Positions 17,767-27,177 of a DNA stretch of 64,000 nucleotides are shown one piece after another. Below the pieces are notes generated by a model. The model worked only from the letters and a program-made list of their open reading frames with translations. It was not told the DNA's origin and made no database searches. Numbering within the stretch: position 1 is the stretch's first letter; each line of letters begins with the position of its first letter. Position numbers and translations under genes: made by a program. The stretch is from Bradyrhizobium guangdongense (lineage in GTDB: Bacteria; Pseudomonadota; Alphaproteobacteria; Rhizobiales; Xanthobacteraceae): positions 124,001-188,000 of the forward strand of contig NZ_CP030052.1 of NCBI RefSeq assembly GCF_004114975.1, read 5' to 3'.

Positions 17767-18627
17767 TCAGTCGGGTGGGATCACCCTGACGGAGAGTCCA
17801 TCGAATGGGCTGGTCGTGCGGGCGAGCAGGTTGGTCGCAACCTGAGCGTAGCGCGCGGTCGATCCCAGGTCGGCATGTCCGAGCAGAACTTGAATGATGC
17901 GAATGTCGATCCCGCTTTCCAGGAGATGGGTCGCAAACGAGTGCCGGAGCGTATGGACAGTAATCGGCTTGGCAAGCCGAGCGCGGCGGCGGGCGGCGCG
18001 GCAGGCCGCCTGGACGCAGCGGACGCTGACATGTTCACTTGGGTCTTGGCCTGGAAATAGCCACAGCCCCGGTCGGGCTCGCATCCAGTACGTACGCAGA
18101 ATCTCCAGCAGTCGCGGAGAAAGCATCGCGTAACGATCCCTGCCGCCCTTACCGTTCTCGATGTGGATCAACATTCGCTTGCTGTCGATCGAGCTCACCT
18201 TCAGGCGGACGACTTCACTAACCCGTAAGCCAGCCGCATAAGCCGTCGCCAGCACGACGCGATTGCGCACCCCTGTAACCGCGTCCAGGAAGCGCTCGAT
18301 CTCTTCGGCACTAAGCACGAGCGGGAGCTTGTCGGGCTTCTGGCCACCAATGATCCGCTCGAATGCCTCCGTCTGCCCGAGTGTGACGCCGTAGAAGAAC
18401 CGCAGCGCGCAGGCCACCTGATTGATGTGGGACCACGAGCGCTTTTGGCCGATGAGATGTAGTTGGTAGGCGCGGACCTGCTCGAAACTCAACCGGTCCG
18501 GGGCATAGCCGAAATGGCGGCTAAACTTTGCGATCGCATAGATATAGGATTGTTGAGTCGACGGCGACAGATTGCGGACCGTCATGTCCTCGATCATGCG
18601 CTGCCGAAGAGGGCTCATCGTAGCCAT
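17767..18627 (-). CDS. Tyrosine recombinase (phage integrase family) of the IS91-like element
   Basis: About 286 residues from ATG 18627 (MATMSPLRQRM); an upstream in-frame ATG at 18669 also exists. The N-terminal SAM-like DNA-binding domain (LSPSTQQSYIYAIAKFSRHF) is followed by a catalytic domain with Arg in AAGLRVSEVVRLK, Lys in GKGGRDRY, HTLRHSFATHLLE, LLGHADLGSTARYAQV. So the R-K-H-R-H-Y set is complete. It ends 10 bases before the IS91 transposase start and is presumably co-expressed with it. Confidence 0.85.
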   Translation of the reverse strand: MATMSPLRQRMIEDMTVRNLSPSTQQSYIYAIAKFSRHFGYAPDRLSFEQVRAYQLHLIGQKRSWSHINQVACALRFFYGVTLGQTEAFERIIGGQKPDKLPLVLSAEEIERFLDAVTGVRNRVVLATAYAAGLRVSEVVRLKVSSIDSKRMLIHIENGKGGRDRYAMLSPRLLEILRTYWMRARPGLWLFPGQDPSEHVSVRCVQAACRAARRRARLAKPITVHTLRHSFATHLLESGIDIRIIQVLLGHADLGSTARYAQVATNLLARTTSPFDGLSVRVIPPD

Positions 18628-18794
18628 CTGGGTCTCCTGTCTTGAGAGGGGTGGTGCGAAGACCAACATCCTCTCAGACAGGACACCTCAGTTCAGCAGG
18701 TTTGCCCCCTACTGCCGCGTAGCGGGTTCGTTCAATCCTGGGCGAGATCAAATCGGTACACCCCGGCGAGATCATTGGAATCAGCAAGTTCGGC

Positions 18795-18907
18795 TCCGAC
18801 CCGGTGCAGGCCTTTCCCGGTCACGGGCAGATGAAGCCGGAGCAGCAGGAGATCGAGCGGCTGCGCCGTGAGGTCGCCAAGCTGAAGGCCGAGCGGGATA
18901 TCCTAAA
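18795..18907 (+). pseudogene. IS3 orfA, middle fragment
   Basis: Continues orfA after the IS21-A insertion with SDPVQAFPGHGQMKPEQQEI, then ERLRREVAKLKAERDIL, the leucine-zipper part. It is cut again after the ATC CTA codons by the IS110 element. The last codons KAAAYFAKEAT lie at 20512-20548. Confidence 0.85.
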
Positions 18908-20511
18908 TAACTGTCCAGCGTCGTGGCGCGCCTGCGCGGGATAGAAACAGCCTTGTGCTATCCTTTAGCTCGGAGGGTAGCGGCCGTCAGCTTATTGGAG
19001 GCACTGTCCCCGTTAAAAAACGTGGTCCATGGGCGCATGCGGACTTGAGAGTGGTGACGCCGTTTCGACGGCGATCCCGATTAGGAAGATGACAAATTGG
19101 CATAGCCCTGACCCTCCAGCCCATCATCGGACGGAGGAGTTGCGATGCCTAACAGGACAACCGACCGCGGCCCGGACCTAAAGCTGGTCAACCTCAGCCC
19201 GGCCGCTATCGATATCGGATCAAAGATGCACATGGCCGCGGTAAACCCGGCCTGCACCGACAAGCCAGTGCGTGCATTCGGCACATTCACGCAAGACCTG
19301 CATGAACTGGCGGACTGGTTCAAGATGTGCGGCGTGACCAGTGTCGCGATGGAATCCACTGGGGTCTATTGGATCCCAGTCTACGAGATCCTAGAACAGC
19401 GCGGGTTTGAGGTCATTCTGGTCAACGCGCGGTACGCCAAGAATGTACCTGGCCGTAAAACCGATCTCAGCGATGCCGCTTGGTTACGCCAGCTCCACTC
19501 CTATGGCCTGTTACGGGGCAGCTTCCGACCGATGCCGAGATCGCAACGTTGCGAGCCTATCTACGCCAGCGCGAGCGGCTCGTGGAATATGCTGCCGCCC
19601 ATATCCAACATATGCAAAAGGCTCTGATGGAGATGAACCTGCAGCTCCATCATGTTGTGTCGGATATCACCGGCGCGACCGGCATGCGGATTATCCGAGC
19701 CATTGTTGCAGGCGAACGCAATCCCGACGTCCCGGCAACCTATCGGGACGTGCGCTGCCACTCATCGATCGAGACGATCCGCGCAGCGCTCGTAGGCAAT
19801 GACCGCCACGAACATGTTTTCGCGTTAGCTCAATCACTGGAGCTCTACGACGTTTATCAGGCAAAGATGCTCGACTGTGATCGCAAGCTCGAAGTCCTGA
19901 TCAGTGCATTGAACACCAAAGGAGCAAGACCGGTCGGAAACCTAGCCAAGCCGCGCGTAAAGACCAAGCAGGTCAACACCCCCACCTTCGATGTCAGGAC
20001 CGCACTGTACAGAGTGCGGGGCGTCGATTTGACTGAGATCCACGGGTTGGGTCCGTCGCTCGCATTGAAGCTCATTGGCGAGTGCGGTATCGATCTAACG
20101 GCATGGCCGAGCGCCAAACACTTCACTTCCTGGCTCTGCCTCGCACCCGGCAACAAGATCTCCGGCGGCAAGGTGCTGTCTTCGCGCACACGGAGATCTT
20201 CAAGTCGCGCAGCTGCGTTGTTGCGTTTGGCAGCCACAACCGTGGGGCGGAGCGAGACAGCGCTGGGAGCATTCTATCGCCGGTTGTCAGCACGTGCGGG
20301 TAAATCGAAGGCGGTGACGGCGACGGCTCGCAAGATTGCGGTTTTATTCTACAACACACTCCGGCACGGCATGAGCTACAAGGATCCTGGCGCCGACCAA
20401 TATGAGCAGCAATATCGTAGCCGCGTCCTCGCCAACCTACAGCGCCGGGCGAAATCGCTAGGCTTCGTGTTGCAGGCCATCCCGGGCGACGCCAATCCGG
20501 CTGTTTCTTAG
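18908..20511 (+). mobile_element. IS110-family element B inside IS3 orfA
   Basis: The IS3 orfA frame breaks at 18907 and resumes at 20512, bracketing about 1.6 kb with a single IS110-type transposase gene in plus orientation. No terminal inverted repeats are visible, as expected for classical IS110. The transposase stop codon coincides with the right junction. Confidence 0.8.
19145..20511 (+). pseudogene. IS110-family transposase, frameshifted
   Basis: ATG 19145 gives AAIDIGSKMHMAAVNPA, SVAMESTGVYWIPVYEIL and KTDLSDAAWLRQLHSYGLLR, the DEDD catalytic half. At about 19528 the frame shifts by one base, and the remainder (TDAEIATLRAYLRQRERLVE up to LGPSLALKLIGECG and WLCLAPGNKISGGK) is in another frame to TAG 20509-20511. 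Both halves together are full length, about 455 residues. Confidence 0.83.
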
Positions 20512-20544
20512 GAAGGCCGCAGCCTACTTCGCGAAGGAAGCGAC

Positions 20545-21137
20545 ATGAAGTTCCCCTTCGTTGCGAAGCACCGGACGATCTGGCCGGTGGCATGGCTATG
20601 CGATGCGCTGGGGGTGTCGCGGTCGGGCTTCCATGCTTGGCTGAATCGTTCGCCCAGCGCCAGATCCCGCAGCGACGAGGAGCTCGGCGGCAAGGTCAAG
20701 GCCAGCTTCGCCGCCAGCGACCGCACCTATGGCGCACGCCGAGTGTGGCGCGACCTGCTCGCCGAAGGGGCGGATTGTGGCCTGCACCGGATTGAGCGGC
20801 TGATGCGGCTGCAAGGCTTGCGGGCGCGGCCGCGACGTCGGCGCTTGCCGAAGGACAGCGGCGATCGACAGCTCGAGACCGTACCGGCGAACCTCCTTGA
20901 CCGGCAGTTCGCCGCCGAGCGTCCCAACCAGAAATGGATCGCCGACTTCATCTATCTCTGGACGGCCGAAGGCTGGCTCTATGTCGCAGCGGTGATCGAC
21001 CTGTTCTCGCGCCGCGTGGTGGGCTGGTCGATGAGTGCCGCCATGACCGCACAGCTCGTGACGGACGCATTGTTGATGGTCGTCTGGCGACGCGGCAAGC
21101 CGGATGCGCTGTTGCATCACTCCGACCGGGGCAGCCA
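20545..21137 (+). pseudogene. IS3 orfB transposase, 5' part
   Basis: Starts MKFPFVAKHRTIWPVAWLCD, overlapping the orfA stop (ATGA), the arrangement used for -1 frameshifting in IS3 elements. It includes the HTH_21 region and the first DDE aspartates (QKWIADFIYLWTAEGWLYVA; LLHHSDRGSQ). It is interrupted after GSQ by an IS30 element and resumes at 22590 as YTSEQFQRLMADNGIV. Confidence 0.87.
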
Positions 21138-22589
21138 AGGCGGATTCAAGCGGTCGTCGCAATACCAATTGTGTTCACTCACGATAGCAACTCGTCAAGG
21201 GCCTCTGCCGGCGTTTTCCAACCCAGGGTTTTTCTCGGTCGAGCATTGAGGGCCGCGGCCACAGCGGCGATCTCGTCGGCGCCGTGGACGATAAGGTCGG
21301 TGCCTTTCGGGAAGTACTGACGCAGCAGCCCATTTGTGTTCTCGTTGGTGCCACGCTGCCATGGGCTGTGCGGATCGCAGAAGTAGATTTGGACACCCGC
21401 GTCGATCTTAAGACGATCGTGCTGAGCCATTTCAGCTCCCTGATCCCAGGTCAGCGAACGACGCAGCTCTTCGGGCAAGCTGATGATGGTGCGCGTAATC
21501 GCGTCGCGCACCGCTTCAGCTCCGTGCCCTGCGAGAGTAGGCCCATTCTTCATGCGCGGAGCTTCGCCATGCCCCGCAAGCCGGGGAAGATGCAGCAACA
21601 TCGTGAAGCGCGTCGTACGCTCAACCAGCGTGCCGATCGCCGAGCTGCCAAGACCAAGGATGAGGTCTCCCTCCCAGTGACCCGGCACCGCGCGATCGGC
21701 CGCTTCGGCGGGGCGTTGACTGATCATGATCTCCGGCGAGACAGAGCTCCTGTCTCGCCTGCGTACGCGCGCCCTGGGTACCCGCAACACGCGCCCCGTT
21801 CGCAAGCAGGCCGACAGTTCGCGGCGTAGCGCTCCCCGCCCCTGAACGAAGAGGGCTTGATAGATGGCTTCGTGGCTGATGCGCATCGTCTTGTCGTCCG
21901 GGAAGTCGATCGGCAAGCGTCGGGCAATCTGCTCTGGGCTCCAAGCCCTGGCCCATCGCCGATCCTTGCGCGGGCGGGCGGCCCTTCCACGGAACGGCGG
22001 GACCAGGAACGGCAGCGCCACTCAGGGTCGTGACGACGCCAGCCAGCGCTGCTCCCCATAAGTGCGCAAGGTTGTGTTGAGCGCAAGCTTGCTCGGTTTG
22101 GGTCGACGGGCCGATCGCTCGGCGTGCCATTGGGCTGTCGACGCACGATACTCCAGGCCGCCGCTGCTCGTCGCGGCATTGCGTCGTAGCTCACGGGAGA
22201 TAGTCGAGACGGATCGGCTAAGTCGGCGCCCGATCTCGCGGCTCGAAAGGCCCTGAACGCGAAGAAGTGCAATCTCCTCACGTTCCGCAAACGAGAGGTA
22301 CCGCCCGGACGGCGGCTTGGTCGAAGTACTGAACATCGCTGGTGCCATGCCGCCCGCGTCGGAACAATCTGGTTCCGACAGGCTGCGACATACCAGCCGC
22401 CAATGCAGCATCCTCGCTGGTCATCCCCTGCGCGATCCCCAACCAAAATCGCTGGAGTGCAGATCGCCCCGCTACCGGCGGTCGTCCCCGTGACGGCAAC
22501 GGCGCCCGTCCAGAACGGTGTGATCGTCGCTTTCGAATCCCATCGCAACCTCCTTCGTTCAGGTGTTGCGACGACCGCTTGAATCCGCC
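21138..22589 (-). mobile_element. IS30-family element inside IS3 orfB
   Basis: Terminal inverted repeats GGCGGATTCAAGCGGTCGTC (from 21139) and its complement ending at 22589 are identical over 24 bases. It sits within orfB between the codons for GSQ and YTSE, with CA on both sides as a possible 2-bp duplication, although one extra A is present at the left edge. The transposase is on the minus strand and broken. Confidence 0.85.
21179..22540 (-). pseudogene. IS30-family transposase with two frameshifts
   Basis: Minus-strand pieces in three frames make one protein. The first is FWLGIAQGMTSEDAALAAGM at about 22380-22500. Next is GRYLSFAEREEIALLRVQGL (HTH) to about 22030. Then comes the DDE domain WSPEQIARRLPIDFPDDKTM, GHWEGDLILG, TWDQGAEMAQH and SPWQRGTNENTNGLLRQYFP to the stop at 21179. 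The IS30 signature and length are clear; two frame breaks (about 22355 and 22030) inactivate it. Confidence 0.82.
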
Positions 22590-22865
22590 CAGTACACAAG
22601 CGAGCAGTTCCAGCGCCTGATGGCCGACAACGGCATCGTTTGCAGCATGAGCCGCTCCGGCAACGTCTGGGACAACGCGGCGATGGAAAGCTTCTTCTCC
22701 TCGCGCAAGACCGAGCGTACGGCCAACAAGATTTATCGAACCAGAGACGAGGCACGCGCCGATGTGTTCGACTACATCGAACGATTTTACAACACGACGC
22801 GCAGGCACTCGACCATCGGCTATCTCAGCCCGGTTGAGTTCGGGCGTAAGGTGGGATTAGCTTGA
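22590..22865 (+). pseudogene. IS3 orfB transposase, 3' part
   Basis: Resumes with YTSEQFQRLMADNGIVCSMS, RSGNVWDNAAMESFFSSRKT and the end DEARADVFDYIERFYNTTRR, VGLA and TGA at 22863-22865. It contains the catalytic Glu of the DDE triad (AMESFF). The right terminal repeat begins 3 bases later. Confidence 0.87.
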
Positions 22866-23167
22866 CCGGGTGTCCATCAAACCGGCAGCAGCTCAGTCAC
22901 GTGTTTCTGTTTAGAATGCACGAGCCGCTCAACAGACACGCCAGATTGTTCATCCATGCGACGCCTTCGGAGCCACTTGATCTAGGACTGACAAAGCCTA
23001 TAGCGCGCCAATCAGGATGAGAGCGCGTATTGCCTCATGTACTGATGCTCCCGGGTGCGATCGGTTGCCTCATTTATTTTGCTCCTGGCTTGAGTTGAGG
23101 AGGAGACCGGGTGCGGAGATGGCCGGGGTTTCGGAGCGCCCGGCCTCCTCCGCTGGTACCTCGCACG

Positions 23168-24257
23168 TCATTGGAGTGTTGTGACCTCGTACCCTGGCGG
23201 CATTTTCTCGCTAGGAGCGAACAGCAGCGCGTTCGCTTGCTCGCTGCGCCAGGATTTCAGCCGACGTTGAAGCGTTCGAAGAAGCTTGTTCGGATAGGCT
23301 CCAGGATATTCCTCCTGCAAGCGCGAGAGCAGTTCGCTGCCAGTCCGCCAAGGCTCGGTTTCAAACCATTTTCGCAACTCTGGCGTTGCTCGGATGTGCG
23401 GGTCGGGACGACGTCGGCCTCTCTCCGCCTTCACGAGTGGCCGATCCGTCGGTCGCATAGCTCCGTCCTTCCAGGCCGTGCGCAGGCTTGCCAGGAAGCG
23501 ATCGATCGATTGCGATGCCGCAGCAGGATGGCCGATTGGTTGGGTGTCCCCGAGGACCGCGAGGCGCTCCTGCACGTCGCGGATGTCGCGCAACAACGCG
23601 ACTGGATCGAGGGCGGCATAGATTTCTTGGAGATGATGGCGGACAGCGTCAGGCGTGCGGGCGTCCGCTGCCAGGCGCTGGTGTGGTGTAGCCGGCGCGC
23701 TGTATGTCTTGCGTACACGGGCACCGTCGCGCTGCTTGGCTATCAATTTGAACGAGGGTTGGAAGAAGTTCACGAACAGCCGCGCCGATCGATAGAGTTC
23801 AGCCAGCAGCTTGGCCGCTTCCAGGCGCCCTCGAACCGACGATAGCCGACTATCCTGCGCACGACGGCGCCGTTCTTCTGCTCGACGAACGCCTGGTCAT
23901 TTTTTCGGTAGGGCCGGCAACGCGTGAAGACGATGTTGGCCGCCTCGCAGTAGGCTTTCAGCGTCTCGTTCATGAACACGGTATCATTGTCAGTATCGAA
24001 GCCGAGCAGCGCAAAAGGCAATTGTTTGCGCAATTCCGTCAGCACCGTGCTCAACAGCGTTTGTTCGCGCACGATCAGAGGAGCGCACTCCGTCCAGCCG
24101 GTAGCAATGCCGGTGAGCACGAGGGTCTGGATGAAGCTGCCGCGCGCAGATGGACCGCTATGCGCGACAAGGTCGGCCTCGACGAATCCGGGCGCCGGAT
24201 CATTCCAATCTGCCGACGTCCTTATTGGAGCCCTGCGACGCAGGGAATGCGTCGCGT
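23168..24257 (-). pseudogene. Integrase-core transposase, C-terminal part (copy 1)
   Basis: DDE integrase-type protein. GIATGWTECAPLIVREQTLL and LLGFDTDNDTVFMNETLKAY hold catalytic aspartates, and CRPYRKNDQAFVEQKNGAVV the Glu. After EGAWKRPSCW the frame shifts near 23833 and continues NFFQPSFKLIAKQRDGARVR to the stop at 23168. Closely matches the copy at 50182-51597, which has no frameshift there. Its N-terminus lies beyond IS21-B at 26572-26993. Confidence 0.8.
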
Positions 24258-24396
24258 GCCGCTGTCGGGCGACATGGAAAATTGACCCCCTGACGACACG
24301 AGGAATTGCCCCCCTCGCGACACGGTCAGAACGGGGGTTTTTATGCAGCGACTCAGTTCAGGTCCTCTGCGGTTCAAAGATCCGCGGAGGGAGGCC

Positions 24397-25641
24397 ATGC
24401 TGGAGCCGGACGAGGTTTCGGCGATACTCCGGCTCAACGAGCTGGGGTGGGGTAGCAAACGGATTGCCCGGGAGCTCGGGATTAGTCGCAACACGGTGAA
24501 GGACTACGTGGCGGCCGGCGGCTGGACACCCTATCGGCAGCCGCAGCGCAAAAAGGCGCTCGATGGCCAGGAGACCTGGCTCAAGGAGCGCCTGCGGCAG
24601 CACCACGGCAATGCCGATGTGATTCGCCAGGAGCTGGCAGCCGAGAAAGGCATCATCGTCAGCCTGCGCACGGTCGAGCGGGCGGTACAGCGCTATCGCC
24701 AGGAGCTTGCGGCCGAGGCGCGCGCGACGGTGCGGTTCGAGACACCGCCCGGCAAACAGCTGCAGATCGATTTTGGCGAGCGGCTGGTCGAGATCGGTGG
24801 CAGCAAGGTTCGCGCCTACCTGTTCGTCGCCACGTTGGGCTACTCGCGCCGGCACCATGTCAGAGCATTCCGCAACGAACGGCAAGAGAGCTGGTTCGAT
24901 GGCCTGGAAAGCTCCTTCGTGAAGTTCGGTGGCGTGCCCGAGGAGGTACTGTTCGATAATGCGCGTGCGTTGGTCGTGGAGCACGATGCCGCGATGCGCA
25001 CCGTCGTGTTCAATGACAAGCTGACCGCGTTTGCCAAGCACTGGGGGTTCCGGCCACGGGCCTGCGCGCCATATCGAGCCCGCACCAAGGGTAAGACCGA
25101 GAATGGCGTCGGCTACGTCAAACGGAACGCGGTCGCCGGCCGCACCTTCCCGAGCTGGGAAGCCTTTGAGGCGCATCTTGAAGCTTGGACGCGGGAGATC
25201 GCCGACCTACGCCAGCATGGCACGACTGGCGAAGCACCAATTGAGCGCTTCAGGCGCGCTGAGGCGCACGCGCTGAAGCCCATCGCTGGGAGGCCGCCCT
25301 TCCAGGCCGCACGTGAACTGATCCGGCGCGTGCAGGCCGACTGCGCGGTCGAGATCGATGGCAACGCCTACTCTGTGCCATGGCGGCTGATCGGCGAGAC
25401 GGTGAGAGCGACGATCGCCGATGGCGTGGTGCGCATCCACCACGGGATCCATGAGGTGGCCGCTCATCCGATCTGTGTCGGTCGGCGCCGTCGCGTCGTT
25501 GACCCTAAACACTTTGAGGGCCTGACTGGCTTTAAACCGAGCCGTGCTGGCGAGCTCGCGTTATCGCCTGTCGCGCCGCCGTCGCCGACGCTGCTGCGGC
25601 CACTCGGCGAGTACGAAGCGATTGTGGGAGGGGGCTTCTGA
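24397..25641 (+). CDS. istA: IstA transposase of IS21-B
   Basis: About 414 residues from ATG 24397, preceded by GGAGGGAGG (24386-24394); an upstream ATG at 24343 would add 18 residues. An N-terminal helix-turn-helix (WGSKRIARELGISRNTVKDY) is followed by the rve DDE core with LQIDFGERLVEIGG, EVLFDNARALVVEHD and RTKGKTENGVGYVKRNA, and a C-terminal YSVPWRLIGE region. Intact and of normal length. Its TGA overlaps the istB ATG by one base, which couples translation. Confidence 0.9.
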   Translation: MLEPDEVSAILRLNELGWGSKRIARELGISRNTVKDYVAAGGWTPYRQPQRKKALDGQETWLKERLRQHHGNADVIRQELAAEKGIIVSLRTVERAVQRYRQELAAEARATVRFETPPGKQLQIDFGERLVEIGGSKVRAYLFVATLGYSRRHHVRAFRNERQESWFDGLESSFVKFGGVPEEVLFDNARALVVEHDAAMRTVVFNDKLTAFAKHWGFRPRACAPYRARTKGKTENGVGYVKRNAVAGRTFPSWEAFEAHLEAWTREIADLRQHGTTGEAPIERFRRAEAHALKPIAGRPPFQAARELIRRVQADCAVEIDGNAYSVPWRLIGETVRATIADGVVRIHHGIHEVAAHPICVGRRRRVVDPKHFEGLTGFKPSRAGELALSPVAPPSPTLLRPLGEYEAIVGGGF

Positions 25642-26438
25642 TGCGAGCCATTGTCCCCGACCGCCTGAGCGATATGCTGACGCGCCTGAAGCTGACGGCT
25701 GTCCGCGACCAACTGGATGGGTTGTTGGATGAGGCCGGTCGACAAGAGCTGAGCCTACGCGAGACTCTGGTGCTGCTGTGCGAGCGCGAGATCGCCCGCA
25801 AGGATGAGCGGCGCATCGAGATGACGCTCAAACTTGCTCGCTTCCCGTTCGTTCGCGATCTGTCGGGCTTCGACTTCTCGGCCCAGCCCTCGCTGGATCC
25901 GAAGCAGATACGCGAGCTTGCGAGCGCCCGCTGGATCGCCAATGGCGAGAACGTGCTGCTCCTTGGGCCACCTGGCGTTGGCAAGACGCACCTTGCGGTC
26001 GCGCTTGGGCGCGAAGCGATCCTGGCTGGGCATTCCGTTCAGTTCGTCGCAGCCACGACTGTCGTTGCGCAGCTTGCCAAAGGTCACAGCGAAGGCCGGC
26101 TCGAGGAGCGACTCGCGCAATTTGCCAAGCCAAAGCTCCTGATCATCGACGAGCTCGGGTATCTGCCCTTTGAACCCGATGCCGCGCATCTGTTCTTCCA
26201 GCTCGTTAGCCGTCGTTACGAGAGAGGCGCGATCCTGCTGACCAGCAACCGCAGCGTCGGCGAGTGGGGCTCGGTCTTCAGCGACCCCGTGGTCGCCACC
26301 GCGATCCTTGATCGTCTGCTGCACCACAGTCACGTAATCACGATCCGCGGCGACAGCTATCGCTTGAAGGAGAAGCGCCGCAGCGGACTTCTGCAGAAGC
26401 CCGCTGTACCAGAAGCCAAATCGGAGAAGAAGTCGTGA
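25641..26438 (+). CDS. istB: IstB ATPase of IS21-B
   Basis: 265-residue AAA+ helper ATPase that selects targets for IstA. Walker A LGPPGVGKTHLAVALG stands near residues 110-125, Walker B KLLIIDELGYLPF near 165-178, then sensor TSNRSVGEWG and the C-terminal HHSHVITIRGDSYRLKEKRR. Full length and in frame. Overlaps istA by one base. Confidence 0.9.
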   Translation: MRAIVPDRLSDMLTRLKLTAVRDQLDGLLDEAGRQELSLRETLVLLCEREIARKDERRIEMTLKLARFPFVRDLSGFDFSAQPSLDPKQIRELASARWIANGENVLLLGPPGVGKTHLAVALGREAILAGHSVQFVAATTVVAQLAKGHSEGRLEERLAQFAKPKLLIIDELGYLPFEPDAAHLFFQLVSRRYERGAILLTSNRSVGEWGSVFSDPVVATAILDRLLHHSHVITIRGDSYRLKEKRRSGLLQKPAVPEAKSEKKS

Positions 26439-26571
26439 CGCAAGCCGCTCGCTCGCTACAGCGCTATGAAGGGCGCGCTTCGCGAGCGGCTTGCTTCAGT
26501 CCTGCAAACAACAAGGGGGTCGCTTCCTCATGTCGTTGCGGGGTCAAATCCGGACGTCGCTTGACAGCCGC

Positions 26572-26993
26572 CGACGCTTGCGACCTAATCCTTCTCGGAC
26601 CCCCACCAATGCGCGGTCGATCGTCGCAGCGCTCATTGCCAAAAGTTTGTCGCGGATCTCGGGGGTAAGGTCGAGGTGGCCATGCCGTTCCATCGCCTCA
26701 ATCAACGCAGGCATTAACGCCTTCAGCCGCTTCCCGCAGATCCGGTCTGACGCCTCCCAAAGGAGCACGAGCGCGTTGTGTTCTACCTCATTATACATTC
26801 GACGTCGCGCCCTTCGGCTTGGGCGCGCGTCTTCCTCACCTCGAAGTAGTCGCATCGCCTGCTTGCGATGGAATCCGGTGATGTCGACGAACTCGTCCAA
26901 TATCCGCGTCTTCTTCGCGCGATCCGAACGCCGATAGCGCGCGCCTGCTGCCGCCGTCAGTTCCTTCCGCGTTGCCATGCTTAGCCACCCCAT
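26572..26993 (-). pseudogene. Integrase-core transposase, N-terminal part (copy 1)
   Basis: Minus-strand frame with MATRKELTAAAGARYRRSDR, ILDEFVDITGFHRKQAMRLL and RHGHLDLTPEIRDKLLAMSA, ending GRKRRR where IS21-B cuts in. ATG 26993 or 26978 may be the start. The remainder is at 23168-24257. Supplies the N-terminus that the copy at 50-51.6 kb has lost. Confidence 0.78.
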
Positions 26994-27177
26994 CTTCGCC
27001 CCCGCTCGCTCCCGATCCAAGGGAGCAATTTACGTGAGGCAACGGCTCAGCATTTGGTAACAATTAGGGCGAGACAATGCGGAGTCTCACCCTGATCGCC
27101 GCCGCGCAAAAGCCAACCGATCGGAGGACGAGGCAAGGCTTAGGCAGTTTATTTTTGCTGTGCGAAGAGCCTTGGCC

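Larger units (their letters stand above)
16219..18735 (-). mobile_element. IS91-like element with tyrosine recombinase, inside the right end of IS21-A
   Basis: The sequence between IS21-A end repeats (16168-16212 and 18737-18786) is replaced by a unit holding an IS91-type HUH transposase and a tyrosine recombinase. TTCAA is found at both junctions (16218-16222 and 18731-18735). A perfect 17-bp palindrome close to the left junction could be the terminus structure. IS91 elements move by rolling circle and have no classical inverted repeats, so exact ends are approximate. Confidence 0.7.
10928..18786 (+). mobile_element. IS21-family element A, itself carrying three insertions
   Basis: Ends are TGCTGATTCC at 10928-10937 and GGAATCAGCA at 18777-18786, a 10-bp perfect inverted repeat. 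An 8-bp target duplication AGTTCGGC lies at 10920-10927 and 18787-18794, both within normal IS21 behaviour. Repeated internal blocks ATTCCG..TGATGTCGCCC near both ends look like transposase-binding repeats. Subtracting the nested IS1111-type element, the recombinase cassette and the IS91-like element leaves about 2.6 kb with istA and istB. Both genes are frameshifted, so this copy is not autonomous. Confidence 0.88.
10726..22895 (+). mobile_element. IS3-family element interrupted by three other IS insertions
   Basis: Perfect 27-bp terminal inverted repeats lie at 10726-10752 (begins TGAGCTGCTGCCGG) and 22869-22895 (ends CCGGCAGCAGCTCA), flanked by a GTC duplication at 10723-10725 and 22896-22898. 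Removing the three internal insertions (10928-18786 with its 8-bp duplication, 18908-20511, and 21138-22589) leaves about 1.25 kb, the right size for an IS3 element. It then contains contiguous orfA and orfB. The element is dead: orfA also has an in-frame TAG. Confidence 0.9.
24263..26566 (+). mobile_element. IS21-family element B, apparently intact
   Basis: About 2.3 kb beginning TGTCGGGCGACAT and ending GTCGCTTGACA, with a 5-bp duplication GCCGC at 24258-24262 and 26567-26571. Both genes, istA and istB, are open and overlap by one base. Comparison with the uninterrupted transposase copy at 51.3 kb confirms the insertion point. This is one of the few complete IS copies here and may still be active. 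Confidence 0.9.
23003..27106 (-). mobile_element. Integrase-type IS (ISNCY-like), copy 1, split by IS21-B
   Basis: An element whose ends show imperfect inverted repeats: GCGCCAATCAGGATGAGAGC near 23005 pairs with GGAGTCTCACCCTGATCGCC near 27085. A second inner pair is built around TTGCCTCATTTATTTTGCTC (about 23067) and GGGAGCAATTTACGTGAGGC (about 27022). The same left end occurs at about 50013. It carries one minus-strand transposase gene, interrupted by the intact IS21 at 24263-26566. The family label is tentative. Confidence 0.6.

Noticed and set aside
20545..22865. Two separate IS3 orfB genes
   Set aside because: The two parts join exactly at GSQ|YTSE once the IS30 with 24-bp inverted ends is removed; they are one gene.
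23100..23200. Repeated GGCCGGG/CCCGGCC strings that look like a CRISPR or tandem repeat
   Set aside because: They are the end region of the integrase-type IS, also present at 50.1 kb; no regular repeat-spacer order.
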